A stretch of 64,000 bases of DNA from Bacillota bacterium (GCA_021797825.1 JAJZZA010000004.1:20029-84028), one strand, 5' to 3'. Positions 25,667 through 35,659 are shown, numbered from the stretch's first letter. Translations and numbers: made by a program. The notes: generated by a model not told the origin, from the letters alone.

Positions 25667-27045
25667 ATTTGGATGCGCCGTAATGCAGGCCGCTGAGTTC
25701 AAGGCAGAAACCGCAGGGATGCATCGGGAGGGAACATCTCGCCCCGGTCACCGGATAGAAGGGCGACTCACCTTGAATAGCCAAGTCAGGCGGAGCCCAG
25801 CGACCCGATTTGCCGCCCTCGGCTTTCTAGCGGGGAATTCACCGAATCGCGCGGTGTTGCAGCGCGTGATGGGAGATGAACTGCTGAGGACCGCATTGCG
25901 TCAAAGTCACAGCCTGAAACTCCGCTCACGTGCCACAACGCTTCCGACGGTGGCGGCTGAGCATCCGGGGCCAGTGTGGTGTGGGGGTTTGATCGCCCCG
26001 CGACCTGTCAGGTTGGCGAATTTTGCGGATGTATTAAGTCCCTAAGCCGAACCCGGACGGGTCCCGGGAAAACCGAGCCAACCGCTCTGAGACGGTATGC
26101 CTAAGCCGCCGGGTCGCGGTCGGCCGCCTCACTGACCAAGAATTGCGCGAGTGTTATCCGCGGGAAGTGTAGCATCTGCAAGATCCGCCAGATGTGAGGT
26201 TTAACGTGGGCCACTGATACCACTGCTCATCGCCGGAGGCCCATCGCTCCGCGCCTCAGGTTCGCAGTGCGTTGCCAATCGCGGTCTCATCAGGCTGGGT
26301 AATCTTTCGGTGATCCGGCAATTCCCTTGGGGGTTGGTCCACCATGACCTGCCGGTCGCGTGCGCACACGATCCTCACCCGCATCCAGCGGGGGAATTGG
26401 AGAGCGAGCAATAAGCCATGCCCTGATCCGGCCGCGGGGACCGGTTTTGCGCGCAAAAGCGCAGGGAGCCGGACGGGGGATCCCATCCAGCGAAACCCCA
26501 TTTCGTCTTGAGCTTGCACCTTATGGGCCCGCAATCCCGTAACCGCTGTCAAGGGTGCGGTCACTTGTCAGCAGCAGCACCGGACCCCCGCCAGCAATCG
26601 CGGGACGATTCGGATGCGCCTGGCTGAGCGGGACGCGACGCCGGCCCGCCTCTATGACCACTTAGGCGTTGCCCAGCCTGCGCCCCGATCCCGCCCGTGA
26701 GGGCCAAAGTCCCGCTAGGGGCCGGTTGTGCTTTGTTGAGGCTCAAACCCCGTTAATCCATCGCACAATGCCGATAGCCGATTAAGAAACATTACATAGC
26801 GAGTGCAAACCATCGTCCGAATAAGGCGCCGGATCACAGCCCTTCTTAAATGCGCATGGGAAAACCTGCCCTGCAACTGGCTAGTCTGTCAAGTGATACA
26901 ATTGGTCATAGTGATTTTTGTGAACAATGCCACCTAGCGATGTCACATTGCAATGGTAAGCTATAAGAGATTTGGCGGCAATCATGGGGTCGAGTTGGTT
27001 TAGCGCGATGTGCTTGGGTTGATTGATGTGGAGGAGGGAATAAGA
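25667..27045. other. 1.4 kb without supported genes upstream of the permease
   Basis: Open frames on both strands lack ribosome-binding sites and recognisable motifs, and are interrupted when neighbouring frames are read. A minus-strand stretch at 26256-26564 could be a decayed mobile-element fragment, but I cannot name it. The last ~150 bp, which are AT-richer, should hold the permease promoter; no convincing hexamer pair is seen. GGAGGAGG lies 8 nt before the permease start. Confidence 0.5.
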
Positions 27046-28500
27046 ATGGTCGAGGAGTCATTTGCGGGCGATGCGGGATTATACAATCCGGACTTGGCCC
27101 CTGTGGAGAAAACTAAACGGCGTTGGACATGGATTAACTTTAGCACCGTATGGATGGGCATGGTGCACAACATCGTGGCGTACGAAACCGCGGCCGCTCT
27201 AATGTCGCAAGGATTTAGCGTCACTCAGGCATTAATGGCCATTGTTTTGGCCAACGTGGTGCTGGTGGTGGCGCTTTGGATCAATGGGGTGGCTGGCGCT
27301 AAATATGGATTGCCATTTCCGGTATTGGTCCGCGCCGCGTTCGGATATCGTGGAGCGCAAATTCCCGTAATGCTGCGGGCATTCGTTGCCATTTTTTGGT
27401 TTGCCGTGCAAAGTTACGCGGGAAGCTTGGCCATTAATGCATTGTTCGGAGTGTTTATTCCGGGATGGGCGAACCTCGGCCACGTATCCCTAGTGGGATT
27501 GCCCGTAAACGTGGGCATTGCCTTTTTGTTGTTTTGGATATTGCATGCCGTAATTATTTCCCACGGCATGGATCGCATTCGACACTTCGAATTGTGGGCG
27601 GGCCCAATGGTCATCATCATGGGTTTAATTGCAGTCGGCTGGGCAGTTTCGTCGGCCCACGGGGTTGGACCGCTCTTTGCCCAACCAAGCAAGTTGACCG
27701 CCTCGCAGTTTGCGGTAGCCTTTCCCGTAGCGGTCACGGGCTTGATCGGAGTGTGGGCCACGTTAGTCTTGAACATTCCGGATTTCACGCGCTTTTCACG
27801 CAGTCAACGCGACCAAATTATTGGTCAGACCATTGGCTTGCCCATTACCGCAATCGTGTTCTCTTTGGCCAGCGTAATTACCACGTCGGGTGCGCTGATT
27901 GCTTTCGGAAGCGCCATTTCCAACCCGGTATTGCTGCTGCAGAAGTTTCATAACCCGATAATCTTGATTGTTGGAGCTGTGACCTTAACGGTGGCCACGT
28001 TGTCGGTCAATGTGGCGGCCAACGTGGTATCCCCCGCTTATGACTTGGTTAACGCCTTCCCCAAGCGCCTTGATTTCGTAAAGGCCGGCATTCTGGCCAT
28101 CGCCATTGGGGTGTTGTTCGCACCGTGGACCTGGTTCAATAACGCATCGACCATCTTTAACGTGCTGGGGGCTATTGGTGGCGCACTGGGTCCTGTGGCG
28201 GGGCTCATGATGGCGGACTTTTACATGGTCCGACGGCGTAATTACGATGTACGGCAGTTCTACTTTTATGACGGCGCCTTCCGCTATCAAAATGGATGGA
28301 ACGTACGAGGTCTGCTGGCTTTTGGTCTCGGTATTTTAGGAGCCTTTATCGGCCTCATCGTGCCAGCCCTGCACACGTTATATACGTACTCTTGGTTTGT
28401 TGGCATTGCGCTGAGCTTTGTATCATACACCCTCCTGATGCAAGCTGCGGCTGCGACTCCGGCCCGCTCGGTAATCGAACCCGTGGAAATGGAATTGTAG
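27046..28500 (+). CDS. NCS1-family permease, probable allantoin/hydantoin transporter
   Basis: Sodium- or proton-coupled NCS1 transporter (PucI/Mhp1 family). 484 residues, about 12 transmembrane segments. Family features: N-terminal YNPDLAPVEKTKRRWTWINF, WMGMVHNIVAYETAAALMSQ, AKYGLPFPVLVRAAFGYRGA, IPDFTRFSRSQRDQIIGQ and LMMADFYMVRRRNYDVRQFY. ATG 27046 has GGAGGAGG 8 nt upstream; an earlier ATG lacks one. It converges on the allantoin operon about 0.8 kb away and is probably its uptake component. Base composition is somewhat lower in GC than the flanking dcw genes. Substrate is inferred from neighbours. Confidence 0.9.
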   Translation: MVEESFAGDAGLYNPDLAPVEKTKRRWTWINFSTVWMGMVHNIVAYETAAALMSQGFSVTQALMAIVLANVVLVVALWINGVAGAKYGLPFPVLVRAAFGYRGAQIPVMLRAFVAIFWFAVQSYAGSLAINALFGVFIPGWANLGHVSLVGLPVNVGIAFLLFWILHAVIISHGMDRIRHFELWAGPMVIIMGLIAVGWAVSSAHGVGPLFAQPSKLTASQFAVAFPVAVTGLIGVWATLVLNIPDFTRFSRSQRDQIIGQTIGLPITAIVFSLASVITTSGALIAFGSAISNPVLLLQKFHNPIILIVGAVTLTVATLSVNVAANVVSPAYDLVNAFPKRLDFVKAGILAIAIGVLFAPWTWFNNASTIFNVLGAIGGALGPVAGLMMADFYMVRRRNYDVRQFYFYDGAFRYQNGWNVRGLLAFGLGILGAFIGLIVPALHTLYTYSWFVGIALSFVSYTLLMQAAAATPARSVIEPVEMEL

Positions 28501-28543
28501 ACCGCCACAAGTGAGAGCGATTCGATCAGCACACACCGGGACG

Positions 28544-28577
28544 AAAGGCAAGATGCGGGCATGCGCATCTTGCCTTT
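28544..28577 (+). terminator. Strong hairpin terminator after the permease gene
   Basis: A perfect 14-bp stem AAAGGCAAGATGCG/CGCATCTTGCCTTT with 6-nt loop GGCATG. The A/T ends allow use in either direction. It begins 44 nt past the permease stop. Confidence 0.88.
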
Positions 28578-29280
28578 CTGCCACAATTCACGAGATGGGA
28601 GACTAGGCAAGGCCAATTTCGCGATTTTCTTAAGCGCTAACAAGCTGACGGCCCGGGATTTGTCAGCTATCGCTCAAACCGTCCCCTACACTGCTCTCCT
28701 TCGCCAGCGGACGACTCCGAGAGATCCGTAACCCGGCCGGATTTTCAGAGCCCGAGCTCCTCGCCGGGTGCCACCCGGCGCTCCGGGTTAGGTCATCCCT
28801 GGTTAGGTTCGTCTGCACCAGCGCGGACGGGTGTCGGATACGACGTGGGCCATTTTCCGCTGAGGGCGGCTGGGCGGACGTGGGATATGAGGGTGGTCGC
28901 CCTCAGGTTGTCAACGGCCCCCCCGTCCAGACGGCGTTTGTAACCCGCTTGCGCCGTAGCCGATAATAAAGCCCCGCGGGCGGTCGTTCAGGCCGATCAG
29001 CCTTTATCCTCATACCGTTCGTTTCCTCTCGATACGCCGTCGCCGCCGGATGGTTGGCTGACTAGTGCTTTTCCCGGCATGCGACACTCCCCGTCGGGTT
29101 TCCCGTTCGGATAAGCCGGGTGCGGATGGGCCATTCCCCTATCGAGCCCCCAGCCGTGCTACGGGCAGATTCAGACCAACCCGCGCAACGCCCCTCAGCG
29201 CTGCTCACAGGTGCGCACCTGACTTATCGGGGATGCATCATCCGAGACCCATTGTGGATACTTCCGGCTCATCTTGCTCC
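28578..29280. other. Intergenic region between convergent permease and allB
   Basis: No supported gene. Short frames on both strands lack start signals and similarity I can recognise. GC-rich, with no clear terminator for the minus-strand allB. Confidence 0.5.
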
Positions 29281-30639
29281 TCAAACCCGCCCCGGTCCCG
29301 CGACCCAATCCACCGCACAGGAAGACCACGTGCCGTTTTGATACGCTCGCTGCCCTTTAATCCACGTCTCGTGAACCTGACAGGGTAAAAAGACGTCTTG
29401 ATAAGGGTTGTGCTGATGGCGGTCGTACATCTCCGCACGATTCAATCGCCGTGGCAACTGACAACCGATGACGGCCAAGTCCGCCCAATATCCCGGCAAC
29501 AAGGCCCCACGCGGTCCGAGCCCTAGACGTCGGGCCACGTTGTATCCCAAAAGTTTGGCTAAAAGGGGCATCGGCAAGTTGCGTTTATAATGCCCTTCGG
29601 CTAAAACCACCTCGACCGTCGACTGCACCCCCGAGACGCCGCCCCAGACATTGGCCATATTGAGATCGGTCTTAAGTGAAGGCGGACTAGGCGAATGATC
29701 GCTCGCAATCCAATCGATCTGACCTTGGGCAACACACTCCCATAGACGATCCACCTCTTGCCGCGAGCGCAAGGGGGGCGCACATTTCAATAGGGCCCCT
29801 CGACGTTCAAAGTCTTGGTCCGTATAGGTCAAATAATGGGGGCAGGTCTCCACCGACACATCAACGCCCAGTTGGCGGGAGGCGATCGCTTGTTCTACGG
29901 TACCGGCTAACGACGCATGAACAATGTGCACCCGTCCCCCTAGCCGCCGCGCCCAAAATAACAATCGGTCGACGGCCACCGACTCGACGGTTGGGGCGTG
30001 GACCGCCAGATAGTCGCTGGCCGTCCACTCGCGTCCTACCAAAGGCGCTTGGTTGTGGGCCATACACACCGCATCTTCCGCATGGACGGCTAGCAAGGCG
30101 CCCGTGCGGGCGGAAAAGTTGAGAGCCTGCTTCATCGTGTCGTCATCAATCGGCGGGAATTCCTCAAGCCCTGAATCGGCCATAAAAAACTTAAAGCCAA
30201 TCGCGCCGAGTGCCCATAAGGCTTGCCATGCGTCAGGGTCCGGACCAATTATGCCCGCCCATAAACCAAATTGCGTGCGCGAAGATTGCCGCACACACGA
30301 TAGTTTTTGTCCAAAGGCCTCAGGCGTCACCGTCGGCGGTGAGCTATTCAGCGGCATATCACAGACCATGCCCACCCCACCTGCCAAGGCGGCGCGACTG
30401 CCGTACTCAAACCCCTCCCAATGTGTTCGTCCTGGTTCATTGAAGTGCACGTGGGCATCAATCATGGCCGGAAACACATAATCGCCTTGCACATCTACAA
30501 CCTCTCCCGTGTCGAGCGAGGGGTATTTCTCCCTCAGCGAGACAATCCGCCCCTCATGAATCGTCATGTGCCCCGTAAATTCTGCCTCCGGGGTTACCAA
30601 TTGCGCATTAATGATGTGAATTCGAGCCTGTTTGGTCAT
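29281..30639 (-). CDS. allB: Allantoinase
   Basis: Zinc metal-dependent hydrolase (cyclic amidohydrolase) that opens allantoin to allantoate. The 452 residues carry HVHFNEPGRTHWEGFEYGSR (metal-binding HxH, about 60-80), GFKFFMADSG with the bridging Lys, LAVHAEDAVC, VHIVHASLAG, CPHYLTYTDQDFERRGALLK and the metal Asp in IASDHSPSPP. NEPGRxHWEG and CPHY distinguish allantoinase from dihydropyrimidinase. ATG 30639 has AAGGG 8 nt upstream. It is the last gene of the racemase-M20-allC-pucR-allB run and starts 12 nt after pucR. Confidence 0.93.
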   Translation of the reverse strand: MTKQARIHIINAQLVTPEAEFTGHMTIHEGRIVSLREKYPSLDTGEVVDVQGDYVFPAMIDAHVHFNEPGRTHWEGFEYGSRAALAGGVGMVCDMPLNSSPPTVTPEAFGQKLSCVRQSSRTQFGLWAGIIGPDPDAWQALWALGAIGFKFFMADSGLEEFPPIDDDTMKQALNFSARTGALLAVHAEDAVCMAHNQAPLVGREWTASDYLAVHAPTVESVAVDRLLFWARRLGGRVHIVHASLAGTVEQAIASRQLGVDVSVETCPHYLTYTDQDFERRGALLKCAPPLRSRQEVDRLWECVAQGQIDWIASDHSPSPPSLKTDLNMANVWGGVSGVQSTVEVVLAEGHYKRNLPMPLLAKLLGYNVARRLGLGPRGALLPGYWADLAVIGCQLPRRLNRAEMYDRHQHNPYQDVFLPCQVHETWIKGQRAYQNGTWSSCAVDWVAGPGRV

Positions 30640-30651
30640 CTCATGCACCCT

Positions 30652-32265
30652 TCACTGCAAGTTGGCAAGGAATAGCAAGGACAAGCGGATGGTCAGAACA
30701 TCATCGGGGTCGTTAAATGAACGACTTAAAATTTCCTCTAACTTGCGCAATCGATAAAGCACGGTGTTGCGGTGCACATAAAGCGCTTTGGCCGCGTCGG
30801 TGGCCTGTCCTTCGCAGGCAAAATAGCCTTCCAGAGTTCGAAGCAGCACCTCGCGCTCGGCCCATGGCATGGTCAGCAAAGGGCCCAGCACGGCCTCCAC
30901 AAATCGAGCCCGTTCGGCCGGAGGAACCACCTTGACAACATCTTTGGCCTTGCGGGATTGGTATACGTGCACCGTGCCGTCTGCTCCGGATTGAGCATCC
31001 ACCTCTTGGGCCTCACGGAACGAAAAAGGCAGATGAGTAACCGAAGAATACAATGACCCCAGCGCGAAGTGTAGGCTAAGGTCGTACTCGCTAGCCAACC
31101 GTTCACTAATTAGCTGAAAGTGGCTGATCGCTTCTTCTGACAGATTGCGCACATTTCCTAACGATTGGCCGGCTGATAGCAAAATCACCATTCGGTCATC
31201 GTCTAGCGCCCCAATAGGCGCCCATCCAAGTTGCTTTAAGGTCGCAAGGGTCCACTCGAGGATATCGCTCGACAGGGATTGGTGACGAAACCAATGATTG
31301 CCCAGCCATTGCCGGTGCCCATTTTGTCCATCGATGCGGCCCACAGCCACCCCAAATCCCACGCGACCATCCAATCCCAGTTCACGAGACGTCGCATAGA
31401 GATCATCGCTGCCCCCACCCGCCACCAATCGTTGTACCGTATGGTGCATCCATTGCTGCCAACGCTCCTCGGCTAAGTGCTGGCGCAATTTGGCCATCGA
31501 TAAGGCGTGGATAGAAGATTCGATAAGCTTGGGGCTGGATATTTTTGGGTCGATGAGGACAATCGTGCCATACACCGTTCCATTGAGAACGGCAGGAATT
31601 CGTTCAACCGGCAAATCGTCAATCAACACCTTGTCAGGTTGAAGCGAGCGTTGAGTGCCCGCCACGCGGGGCATGCACTCGAGCAGTGAAGCTAAGCGAT
31701 CGGCCGAAAGCGAATGATTGGCTTGTCCCCAAACGGTATGGTCGTTGGTCACGATCACCACAGCCCCCCTCGTCGCGCGACTCAATTGATGGGCAACCAC
31801 ATCGACCCGTGGTTCAGTTAGAAGGGCCTGAACGACGCGCTGGGTGGCGAACTGGGTCCCGTGGGATACCGGGAATTCTCCCCGCAAGAGGATCTTTGTG
31901 ACTTCATGCGACAGCACACCGAGAGCCAACTCGGTCGGAATTTCAAACAACGGCAGGTGGTGGGTGTCGGCCTGCTCGATTAGCACATTCGGCATCTTGT
32001 CAAAATACCGTTGGGCTTTGATGCCAAGCGCCGAACAACCGCGCTCAACCAAAAGAGGAACCAATTGTTCCAAGCCATCAGCATCTTCGCGCATGTTGTA
32101 CAAAGTGGAAATGAGCAATTGATGCGGCCGAATCCATTCAATGATGTCGGGCGCATCCATCATGTTGACCGATTCCACAATCCGGTCAAGGCCAGGCCGA
32201 CCGGCGACCAGTGTCACCGGGCGCAGGATGGCGGTGTTCAATAAGCGTCCCACAGTCATCGGCAT
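30652..32265 (-). CDS. pucR: PucR-family transcriptional regulator of purine catabolism
   Basis: 537 residues with an N-terminal PucR sensory domain (MTVGRLLNTAILRPVTLVAG, then MMDAPDIIEWIRPHQLLIST), a GGDEF-like central region typical of CdaR/PucR regulators, and a C-terminal PucR-type helix-turn-helix (LLRTLEGYFACEGQATDAAK, ALYVHRNTVLYRLRKLEEIL). GGGAGGG lies 7 nt before ATG 32265. Position inside the allantoin operon suggests it senses a purine catabolite and controls the locus, probably including the racemase promoter at 35594-35622. Whether it activates or represses cannot be seen. Confidence 0.9.
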   Translation of the reverse strand: MPMTVGRLLNTAILRPVTLVAGRPGLDRIVESVNMMDAPDIIEWIRPHQLLISTLYNMREDADGLEQLVPLLVERGCSALGIKAQRYFDKMPNVLIEQADTHHLPLFEIPTELALGVLSHEVTKILLRGEFPVSHGTQFATQRVVQALLTEPRVDVVAHQLSRATRGAVVIVTNDHTVWGQANHSLSADRLASLLECMPRVAGTQRSLQPDKVLIDDLPVERIPAVLNGTVYGTIVLIDPKISSPKLIESSIHALSMAKLRQHLAEERWQQWMHHTVQRLVAGGGSDDLYATSRELGLDGRVGFGVAVGRIDGQNGHRQWLGNHWFRHQSLSSDILEWTLATLKQLGWAPIGALDDDRMVILLSAGQSLGNVRNLSEEAISHFQLISERLASEYDLSLHFALGSLYSSVTHLPFSFREAQEVDAQSGADGTVHVYQSRKAKDVVKVVPPAERARFVEAVLGPLLTMPWAEREVLLRTLEGYFACEGQATDAAKALYVHRNTVLYRLRKLEEILSRSFNDPDDVLTIRLSLLFLANLQ

Positions 32266-32300
32266 CTTGCGGCCCTCCCCTTAAACCGTTCTCCGTCTCC

Positions 32301-33587
32301 TCAACCAAACCAACGGCCTGGTAGCACGTTGGGCGTCGCAAAAGACTGGTCCTGGCCTACTCCGGGCAATCCCTGGGCCAGTTGTTCCAAGGTCTGCAAC
32401 AACACCGCAACACCCCTTTGCAATTGCTCGGGGGCCGTATATTCCTCGCCATGATGGCTCAACCCTTGATGACTGGGTACAAAAATCATCGCAGTCGGGA
32501 TCTTGCGTCCAATAATCTGGGCATCGTGCCCCGCCCGACTGGCGATGGGCATAAAGGACAACCCTTGGGACCGGCAACTCCCCGCAATCACATTTTGCAG
32601 GGTCGCATCCATTTTAACCATACGCTCGTCAGTATTTTTTTCGATTGCCACCGTGACTCCTGTGCTTTGGGCAATCTGCTGAAAGTGATGAGTCAATTGA
32701 CCCGCCAGGCGCTGGCGCACTCTGTCGGTCTCTGCCCGCAAATCCACATGGAATACGACGTCGCCCGGCACACAATTGGTCGAGCCTCCGATGACGTGCA
32801 ATTCTCCCACGGTGGCAATCCCGATGTGCTCGGAGGAATTCGCCACGTCTTGTACGGCCAACACCATGCGACTAGCCGCAATCAAGGCATCGTGGCGATC
32901 CCTCAGGGCCGTTGTCCCGGCATGACGGCTCACCCCTTTTACGCGAACGGTCCACCGTTCCTGTCCGAAAATACTGGTGACCACCCCGATATCTTTACCC
33001 TGGGCTTCGAGCCAGGGACCTTGCTCAATATGCAGTTCAACAAAGGCCGCATAGTCTTTGGCCGCCTCGGAAATCTTGTCGGCATTAAGGTGATGGGCAT
33101 CCATGGCTTGGCGCAAGGACACCCCGTCGGGGTCGCAAATGGTTTTCGCATCACCCGGCGTCACCTCGCCCATCAAAGCCCGGCTGCCCCAGCAGGTAAT
33201 AGGAAAGTGACTACCTTCTTCTTCGCAAAAGGAGACGACTTCCACCGACTGCCGCAAAAAGGGCCGCTGCTTTAGATGGGACAATGCCCATATCGCCCCC
33301 ACGACACCATAGGCCCCATCATATGCCCCCCCGTTGACCACGGTATCAATGTGCGACCCCGTCAAAATGGTGGTCTCAGACGCGCCATCAACCCGGCCGT
33401 GCACGTTGCCGACCGCATCCCACCAGGGGCACAGTCCGGCGTCCTCCATCCATCGGTAGACCAAGGCCTGAGCATCGTGCCAGGCCGGCGTATACAAGAG
33501 ACGAGTCACCCCAAGAGACCCCGGTTGGGTCAAGCGCGCTAATGCCAACAGCCGCTGTTCAATGGTTTCTGGCCCCAAGGTCTTCAC
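32301..33587 (-). CDS. allC: Allantoate amidohydrolase (M20 family)
   Basis: Binuclear metal M20 hydrolase that releases ammonia and CO2 from allantoate. The 428-residue protein shows GSHIDTVVNGGAYDGAYGV (metal ligands His and Asp), CEEEGSHFPITCWGSRALMG (catalytic Glu pair), the dimerisation-domain SRHAGTT, SRAGHDAQ and FVPSHQGLSHHGEEYT. N-carbamoyl-L-amino acid hydrolases are close relatives, but the allB neighbour favours AllC. Start is GTG 33587, overlapping the upstream M20 stop as GTGA; a longer frame has no support. 35 nt separate it from pucR. Confidence 0.88.
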   Translation of the reverse strand: MKTLGPETIEQRLLALARLTQPGSLGVTRLLYTPAWHDAQALVYRWMEDAGLCPWWDAVGNVHGRVDGASETTILTGSHIDTVVNGGAYDGAYGVVGAIWALSHLKQRPFLRQSVEVVSFCEEEGSHFPITCWGSRALMGEVTPGDAKTICDPDGVSLRQAMDAHHLNADKISEAAKDYAAFVELHIEQGPWLEAQGKDIGVVTSIFGQERWTVRVKGVSRHAGTTALRDRHDALIAASRMVLAVQDVANSSEHIGIATVGELHVIGGSTNCVPGDVVFHVDLRAETDRVRQRLAGQLTHHFQQIAQSTGVTVAIEKNTDERMVKMDATLQNVIAGSCRSQGLSFMPIASRAGHDAQIIGRKIPTAMIFVPSHQGLSHHGEEYTAPEQLQRGVAVLLQTLEQLAQGLPGVGQDQSFATPNVLPGRWFG

Positions 33588-34819
33588 TCGTCGCCTACCA
33601 CCCCGGACAGCCCCTCCTGCCAAAGCCGCACAATAACATTGGTTAAGACCGTCAATCCTTTGGCGAAGTCCTCTTCATAGACAAATTCGTCGGTTCCATG
33701 AGCACCCGCAGTCTCAAGGTCCGATCGTCCTACCCCATAACAGATGGTGGGGATGCCCCGCGCAGAAAAATGACGGGCATCGGTATATAGCGGTGAACCC
33801 GTCACGTCCACCTCCCGTTCTAGCACCTCTTGAGCTTGGCGAGCCACCCATTTGGCCCAATTGGCGTTCGGCTGGGCTCGGAGCGGATACGCCACCACCA
33901 ACTCGTGGACCCGCACATTGTCCAGCCGCCCCACTTCGTGTTTCCATTCGTCGAGTACGGACGAAACTGCCGCGCGGGCTTTTTCGATCGATTCGTCTGG
34001 TCCGACGCGACGATCGAGCTTTAGGACGAACTCGCCCGCGACCATGTTCGGTGCCTCTCCTCCTTGCGCTACCCCAACGGTTAGCCATCCGCCCTGTTTT
34101 TGGAGCACATCCCGGCGATATCGATACAAGCGGCGGATAAGCTCGGCACCATCCTCGACGGCATCTCCCCCGGCGCGATGGATGGCCGCGTGACGTCCTT
34201 TGCCGCCGATGGTCACCGCCCACTGGAGCACGCCGTCGTGGTGGTCCACCACCTGATACGTGGTGCCAGGGCAAATGGCCAGGGCCGGCTGCCCTACCAA
34301 CTTCTCGCGTAAGAGGCGATAGGGACCCACCATTCCCCCTACTTCTTCGTCCCCGGTCAGAGCCACCGTGACGGGAAATGTCGGTTTCGCGTAGCGGGCG
34401 GCCAAAGCCACCGCATAGAGATACATCACCACGTCGGATTTGGACACTTGGGCCCCGCGTCCAAAAATCTTCCCGTTTTGGCGCAACCCTTGATAGGGAT
34501 CGACCGTCCATCCCGCCCCTGCGTCGGTCGTATCAAAATGGGCATTAAGCAGCAGACCCGCATCGTCTCCTTGGTGCCACTGGCCCATAAGGTTGGTCGC
34601 GCAGCGCATATGGTGGGCTTGGACCTCAGCCGGCGGAACCTCATCACGCCGCACCGCAAAACCTAAGAATTCCATACGTTGAGCCAAAAACCCCGCGATA
34701 GGACGCATATCGCCCATTGGATTAACACTGGGGATAGCCAAAATTTGCTGCAAATCACACAATGCTTCTTCGACCACCGCCTGGGGTGGCACGATAACTC
34801 TCGTCCGTTCCCGGTTCAT
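33584..34819 (-). CDS. M20-family metallohydrolase (ArgE/DapE/carboxypeptidase type)
   Basis: A second, different M20 enzyme of 411 residues: LLLNAHFDTTDAGAGW (first metal His-Asp), GRGAQVSKSDVVMYLYA, LTGDEEVGGMVG (catalytic Glu), the lid domain and a C-terminal GAHGTDEFVYEEDFAKG His motif. Start ATG 34819 overlaps the racemase stop (ATGA) and its end overlaps allC (GTGA), so it is embedded in the purine operon. A role on ureidoglycine, ureidoglycolate or an N-carbamoyl intermediate is possible; sequence alone supports only deacylase/carboxypeptidase-type chemistry. Confidence 0.82.
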   Translation of the reverse strand: MNRERTRVIVPPQAVVEEALCDLQQILAIPSVNPMGDMRPIAGFLAQRMEFLGFAVRRDEVPPAEVQAHHMRCATNLMGQWHQGDDAGLLLNAHFDTTDAGAGWTVDPYQGLRQNGKIFGRGAQVSKSDVVMYLYAVALAARYAKPTFPVTVALTGDEEVGGMVGPYRLLREKLVGQPALAICPGTTYQVVDHHDGVLQWAVTIGGKGRHAAIHRAGGDAVEDGAELIRRLYRYRRDVLQKQGGWLTVGVAQGGEAPNMVAGEFVLKLDRRVGPDESIEKARAAVSSVLDEWKHEVGRLDNVRVHELVVAYPLRAQPNANWAKWVARQAQEVLEREVDVTGSPLYTDARHFSARGIPTICYGVGRSDLETAGAHGTDEFVYEEDFAKGLTVLTNVIVRLWQEGLSGVVGDE

Positions 34820-35481
34820 AAGGCCACACGCCCCGAGTCCAGGGGACCAACGCCCAGTACCACTCGGAGATATTCCACAGCGGCCTTAACCCCGTCGATA
34901 ACCGGAACGTCCAAGGGCGACAAAATGGTTTCCAAACCCGACATCGCCGCGCATCCGAGGCAAATCGCCACGTCGCCACGCTTCTCTTCATCCAAGACCT
35001 TTTGCAAAGCCCGCGCAGCCTGGACAGGGTCATCCACAATGGCTGTGACTCCACGATCAATCGAACTCACCCGACCCGCCAATCCCGCGCCGATCAAGTC
35101 CCGCTGCAATTGAGACACCCAACTTTCGCTACTGGTTACGATGTATGGGGTTAAGCCAAGTCGTTGGGCTGCCCACCAGCTGGCCTGCATAATCCCCACC
35201 ACGGGTCGTTGCCACGTTGTTTGCAATCGCTCGACCAACGGGTGCACACTGTAACAGGCCACAATCACCCCATCCCACGGTCCTGGGTTGTCTCCTAGTT
35301 CTCCCCAACAGGCTTCCGCGCTAATTGCCGCATCGTCTTCACTGTCGATTGCGGGCAACCCCGTACGGGGTGTAAACCCTTGAATATTAAAGGACGGATG
35401 GGCCACGCTGAGTGCTTCTTTAACCACTGTGTCAGTCAATGCTTGATTGGTATTCGGGTTAATCAGCAAAATGTTGGCCAT
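34816..35481 (-). CDS. Asp/Glu/hydantoin racemase family, probable allantoin racemase
   Basis: 221-residue enzyme of the Asp/Glu racemase superfamily. The N-terminus ILLINPNTNQALTDTVV is typical of hydantoin/allantoin racemases. The two catalytic cysteines are present in VACYSVHP and CLGCAAMSG. It would interconvert allantoin enantiomers so that a stereospecific allantoinase can use both. First gene of the operon; GGGAGG precedes ATG 35481 and a sigmaA-type promoter lies at 35594-35622. Hydantoin is an alternative substrate. Confidence 0.85.
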   Translation of the reverse strand: MANILLINPNTNQALTDTVVKEALSVAHPSFNIQGFTPRTGLPAIDSEDDAAISAEACWGELGDNPGPWDGVIVACYSVHPLVERLQTTWQRPVVGIMQASWWAAQRLGLTPYIVTSSESWVSQLQRDLIGAGLAGRVSSIDRGVTAIVDDPVQAARALQKVLDEEKRGDVAICLGCAAMSGLETILSPLDVPVIDGVKAAVEYLRVVLGVGPLDSGRVAL

Positions 35482-35534
35482 TTGAGCCTCCCTGGTTTCG
35501 ACGACTCTTCATGTGTATCGGTACATTCCTTTTT

Positions 35535-35552
35535 CATCTTCATCTTCATCTT
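35535..35552 (-). repeat. Three tandem 6-bp repeats in the racemase 5' leader
   Basis: AAGATG three times in a row on the minus strand. The unit lies inside a possible 16-codon leader reading frame (ATG at about 35561, reading MIEDEDEDEKG and ending ahead of the racemase) that lacks a clear ribosome-binding site. Confidence 0.6.
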
Positions 35553-35593
35553 CAATCATAAAATGGGGAATCCTAATCGCTCCATGCACAAAC

Positions 35594-35622
35594 TATACAA
35601 AGATACCGGGTCATTTTAACAA
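35594..35622 (-). promoter_or_regulatory. Probable sigmaA promoter of the allantoin operon
   Basis: Minus strand TTGTTA (35622-35617), 17 nt, TGTATA (35599-35594), about 110 nt before the racemase start. The -35 lies in CATTTGTTAA, one mismatch from the core CNTTGGTTAA of the Bacillus PucR box, so PucR may bind here. Hexamers are seen; regulation is inferred. Confidence 0.55.
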
Positions 35623-35659
35623 ATGGTCTAATCATCACTGTACTTGCCTGCGCTGAGAC

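Noticed and set aside
25194..26045. Long plus-strand frame running through the mraZ start, its operator and tRNA-Ala
   Set aside because: It crosses a certain tRNA gene and has no start signal or similarity.
29281..30639. Dihydropyrimidinase/hydantoinase as alternative for the allB product
   Set aside because: The NEPGRTHWEG, CPHY and DHSPSPP motifs follow the allantoinase pattern, and AllC and PucR neighbours agree.
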